Origin: Candidatus Eiseniibacteriota bacterium
GTDB lineage: Bacteria; JAFGKV01
Assembly (NCBI GenBank): GCA_025453925.1
Contig: JALOPK010000063.1
Coordinates: 1 to 15,556, forward strand
DNA: 15,556 nt
Reading direction: 5' to 3'
Part shown: positions 14,653-15,556 of the stretch, piece after piece
Layout of the letters: the number at the start of each line of letters is the position of its first letter
Position numbering within the stretch: position 1 is the stretch's first letter
Translations under genes and position numbers: made by a program
The notes under the pieces: model-generated
The model's input: the letters and a program-made list of their open reading frames with translations, nothing else
The model's database searches: none
What the model was told of the DNA's origin: nothing

Positions 14653-15375
14653 ATGGCCGCCATACCCCTTTGCACGGTGAATCACGTGAGTATCTCGTCG
14701 CTCTTCAAGCGAAAAGGGCAGAGTGCGACCCACGCCTCCGGCGATGCTCGACGCGGCGCTTCCCCGCGGCGGCTCCACGAAGGACGGCCGTGCATTACCC
14801 TTGCAGCGCAATGGGGATCGCGGGGCGAGCCCGCCGGACATCGCCTGGCCGCGAGGCTCGGATTCACCGAGTACGGCGCCGAGATTCTCGGCATACTGGC
14901 CGACCGGTCCAAGGTGCACCGAGACGTGCTCGCCGCTCTGGATGAAGACAGCACCGTGAACTTCAACTACCTGGTGAGCAGCCTCCTCGGGAACCCCTAT
15001 GTAGTCGCCGAGGATTTTGCCAGGGATCTCGTGCGGGTCATCCAGCAGATCGCCGAGGCCGGTGAGTCCGTCATTGTCGGCCGGGGTGCGGCCTTTGCGC
15101 TCCACGGCCCCCGCGTCCTCAACGTCCGCGTCATCGAGCCCTACCAGCAGCGGCTGACCCGACTCCGTGAGTCGAGGATGATGTCCTACACCGAGGCGGA
15201 AATCACTCTGGCGGAGATCGACAGCGCCAGGAGCCAGTTCGTGGAGGATTACTTCCGGCGTGACATCGACGACCCCGAGGCCTATGACCTCGTGATCAAT
15301 GCCCAATTCCTCGACGAGGATGCGATTCTGGACGTGATTCTCCGCGCGTTCGAGGCCAAACGTCTCGCGGGCTGA
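14653..15375 (+). CDS. Cytidylate-kinase-like family protein
   Basis: About 240 residues, related to the Cytidylate_kin2 family of P-loop nucleotide kinases; the actual substrate of this family is mostly untested. After a basic, probably disordered N-terminal 45 residues comes CITLAAQWGSRGEPAGHRLAARLGF, the P-loop region, where relatives have ISRxxGSGG; then EYGAEIL (relatives: YDxEII), SVIVGRGAAFAL (139-150), VRVIEPYQQRLTRL, and RSQFVEDYFRRDIDDPEAYDLVIN (relatives: YYxxxxxxDWxDPxxYDLVIN). The ATG at 14653 fits the promoter just upstream as a nearly leaderless start; TTG at 14614 is in frame but is the -35 box itself, and GTG at 14677 or 14686 are alternatives. The P-loop change raises doubt about kinase activity. 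It is the only plus-strand gene and converges on the DUF3467 gene 11 bases away. Confidence 0.8.
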   Translation: MAAIPLCTVNHVSISSLFKRKGQSATHASGDARRGASPRRLHEGRPCITLAAQWGSRGEPAGHRLAARLGFTEYGAEILGILADRSKVHRDVLAALDEDSTVNFNYLVSSLLGNPYVVAEDFARDLVRVIQQIAEAGESVIVGRGAAFALHGPRVLNVRVIEPYQQRLTRLRESRMMSYTEAEITLAEIDSARSQFVEDYFRRDIDDPEAYDLVINAQFLDEDAILDVILRAFEAKRLAG

Positions 15376-15386
15376 GACGATCGCAC

Positions 15387-15556
15387 TCACTCCTTCACTT
15401 CGGAGACAAGCTCCGGTGGCTTGAAGCCGATCTCGCCTCTCGCATGATCGCCCCTGTCCGGCAGCTTGATCGCACCATACTTCTCTTCGTGCTTATTGAT
15501 ATTGTCCTCCAGCGCGCGGTGAAAGAGCTTGGCATGCTGGGGCGTCATGACGACCC
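15387..15556 (-). CDS. DUF3467 family protein, C-terminal part (start lies beyond the window)
   Basis: The last 56 codons of a minus-strand gene cut by the right edge. The visible protein reads VVMTPQHAKLFHRALEDN, then INKHEEKYGAIKLP, then a polar tail ending PPELVSEVKE. The run TPxHAKxFxxALxxNIxxxEExxGxI is the signature of DUF3467, a family of short bacterial proteins of about 100 residues with no assigned function. The stop TGA is at 15387-15389, 11 bases from the end of the converging kinase-like gene. No terminator hairpin is visible between the two. The true start and upstream signals cannot be seen. Confidence 0.8.
   Translation of the reverse strand, partial: VVMTPQHAKLFHRALEDNINKHEEKYGAIKLPDRGDHARGEIGFKPPELVSEVKE

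Noticed and set aside
1-15556. tRNA, rRNA, CRISPR arrays, insertion sequences or prophage genes
   Set aside because: No cloverleaf, repeat-spacer pattern, transposase or phage protein was recognised on either strand.

Overview
The window is gene-dense, GC-rich DNA from a Gram-negative bacterium. LapA and LapB (regulators of lipopolysaccharide synthesis), an O-antigen-ligase-like protein, a lipoprotein and several envelope glycosyltransferases all point to an outer membrane. The lineage is not determined. The GroES-like and DUF362 proteins resemble forms I associate with uncultured FCB-type phyla such as Eisenbacteria or Latescibacteria, but this is only an impression. No rRNA, tRNA, CRISPR array, insertion sequence or phage gene was seen, and no stretch over 300 bases lacks a gene.

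Almost everything is on the minus strand, transcribed from high to low coordinates. From the right, the window opens with the 3' end of a DUF3467 gene (minus), converging on a cytidylate-kinase-like gene, which is the only plus-strand gene. Diverging from that gene, the minus strand carries a macro-domain protein, a long stem-loop, a GroES-like protein and a broken DUF362 gene. Three GT4 glycosyltransferases follow. A good sigma70-type promoter lies over the end of the third. After it come a small lipoprotein, a 944-residue GT-C/TPR/carbohydrate-binding fusion, a Wzy/WaaL-type polymerase or ligase, miaB, lapA, lapB, a TPR-SPOR lipoprotein-like or periplasmic protein, and the first 198 codons of mutS. 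Many neighbours overlap by 1-4 bases (ATGA, GTGA, TTGA, TGATG), so translational coupling is likely throughout.

The central 8 kb looks like a surface-polysaccharide module: sugar transfer by the three GT4 enzymes in the cytoplasm, then membrane-level transfer, polymerisation or ligation by the GT-C protein and the Wzy/WaaL protein. The lipoprotein and the GT-C fusion carry the same C-terminal module, resembling calcium-dependent xylan-binding modules (CBM60 type), which suggests both bind the same glycan. No flippase or priming transferase is in view. Joining this module directly to lapAB would allow polysaccharide assembly and lipopolysaccharide control to be co-expressed; that link is inference.

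The most notable points are the paired carbohydrate-binding modules, the unusual GT-C fusion, the internal deletion with frame change in the DUF362 gene, the altered nucleotide-binding loops in the macro and kinase-like proteins, and a GroES-like protein without an adjacent GroEL.
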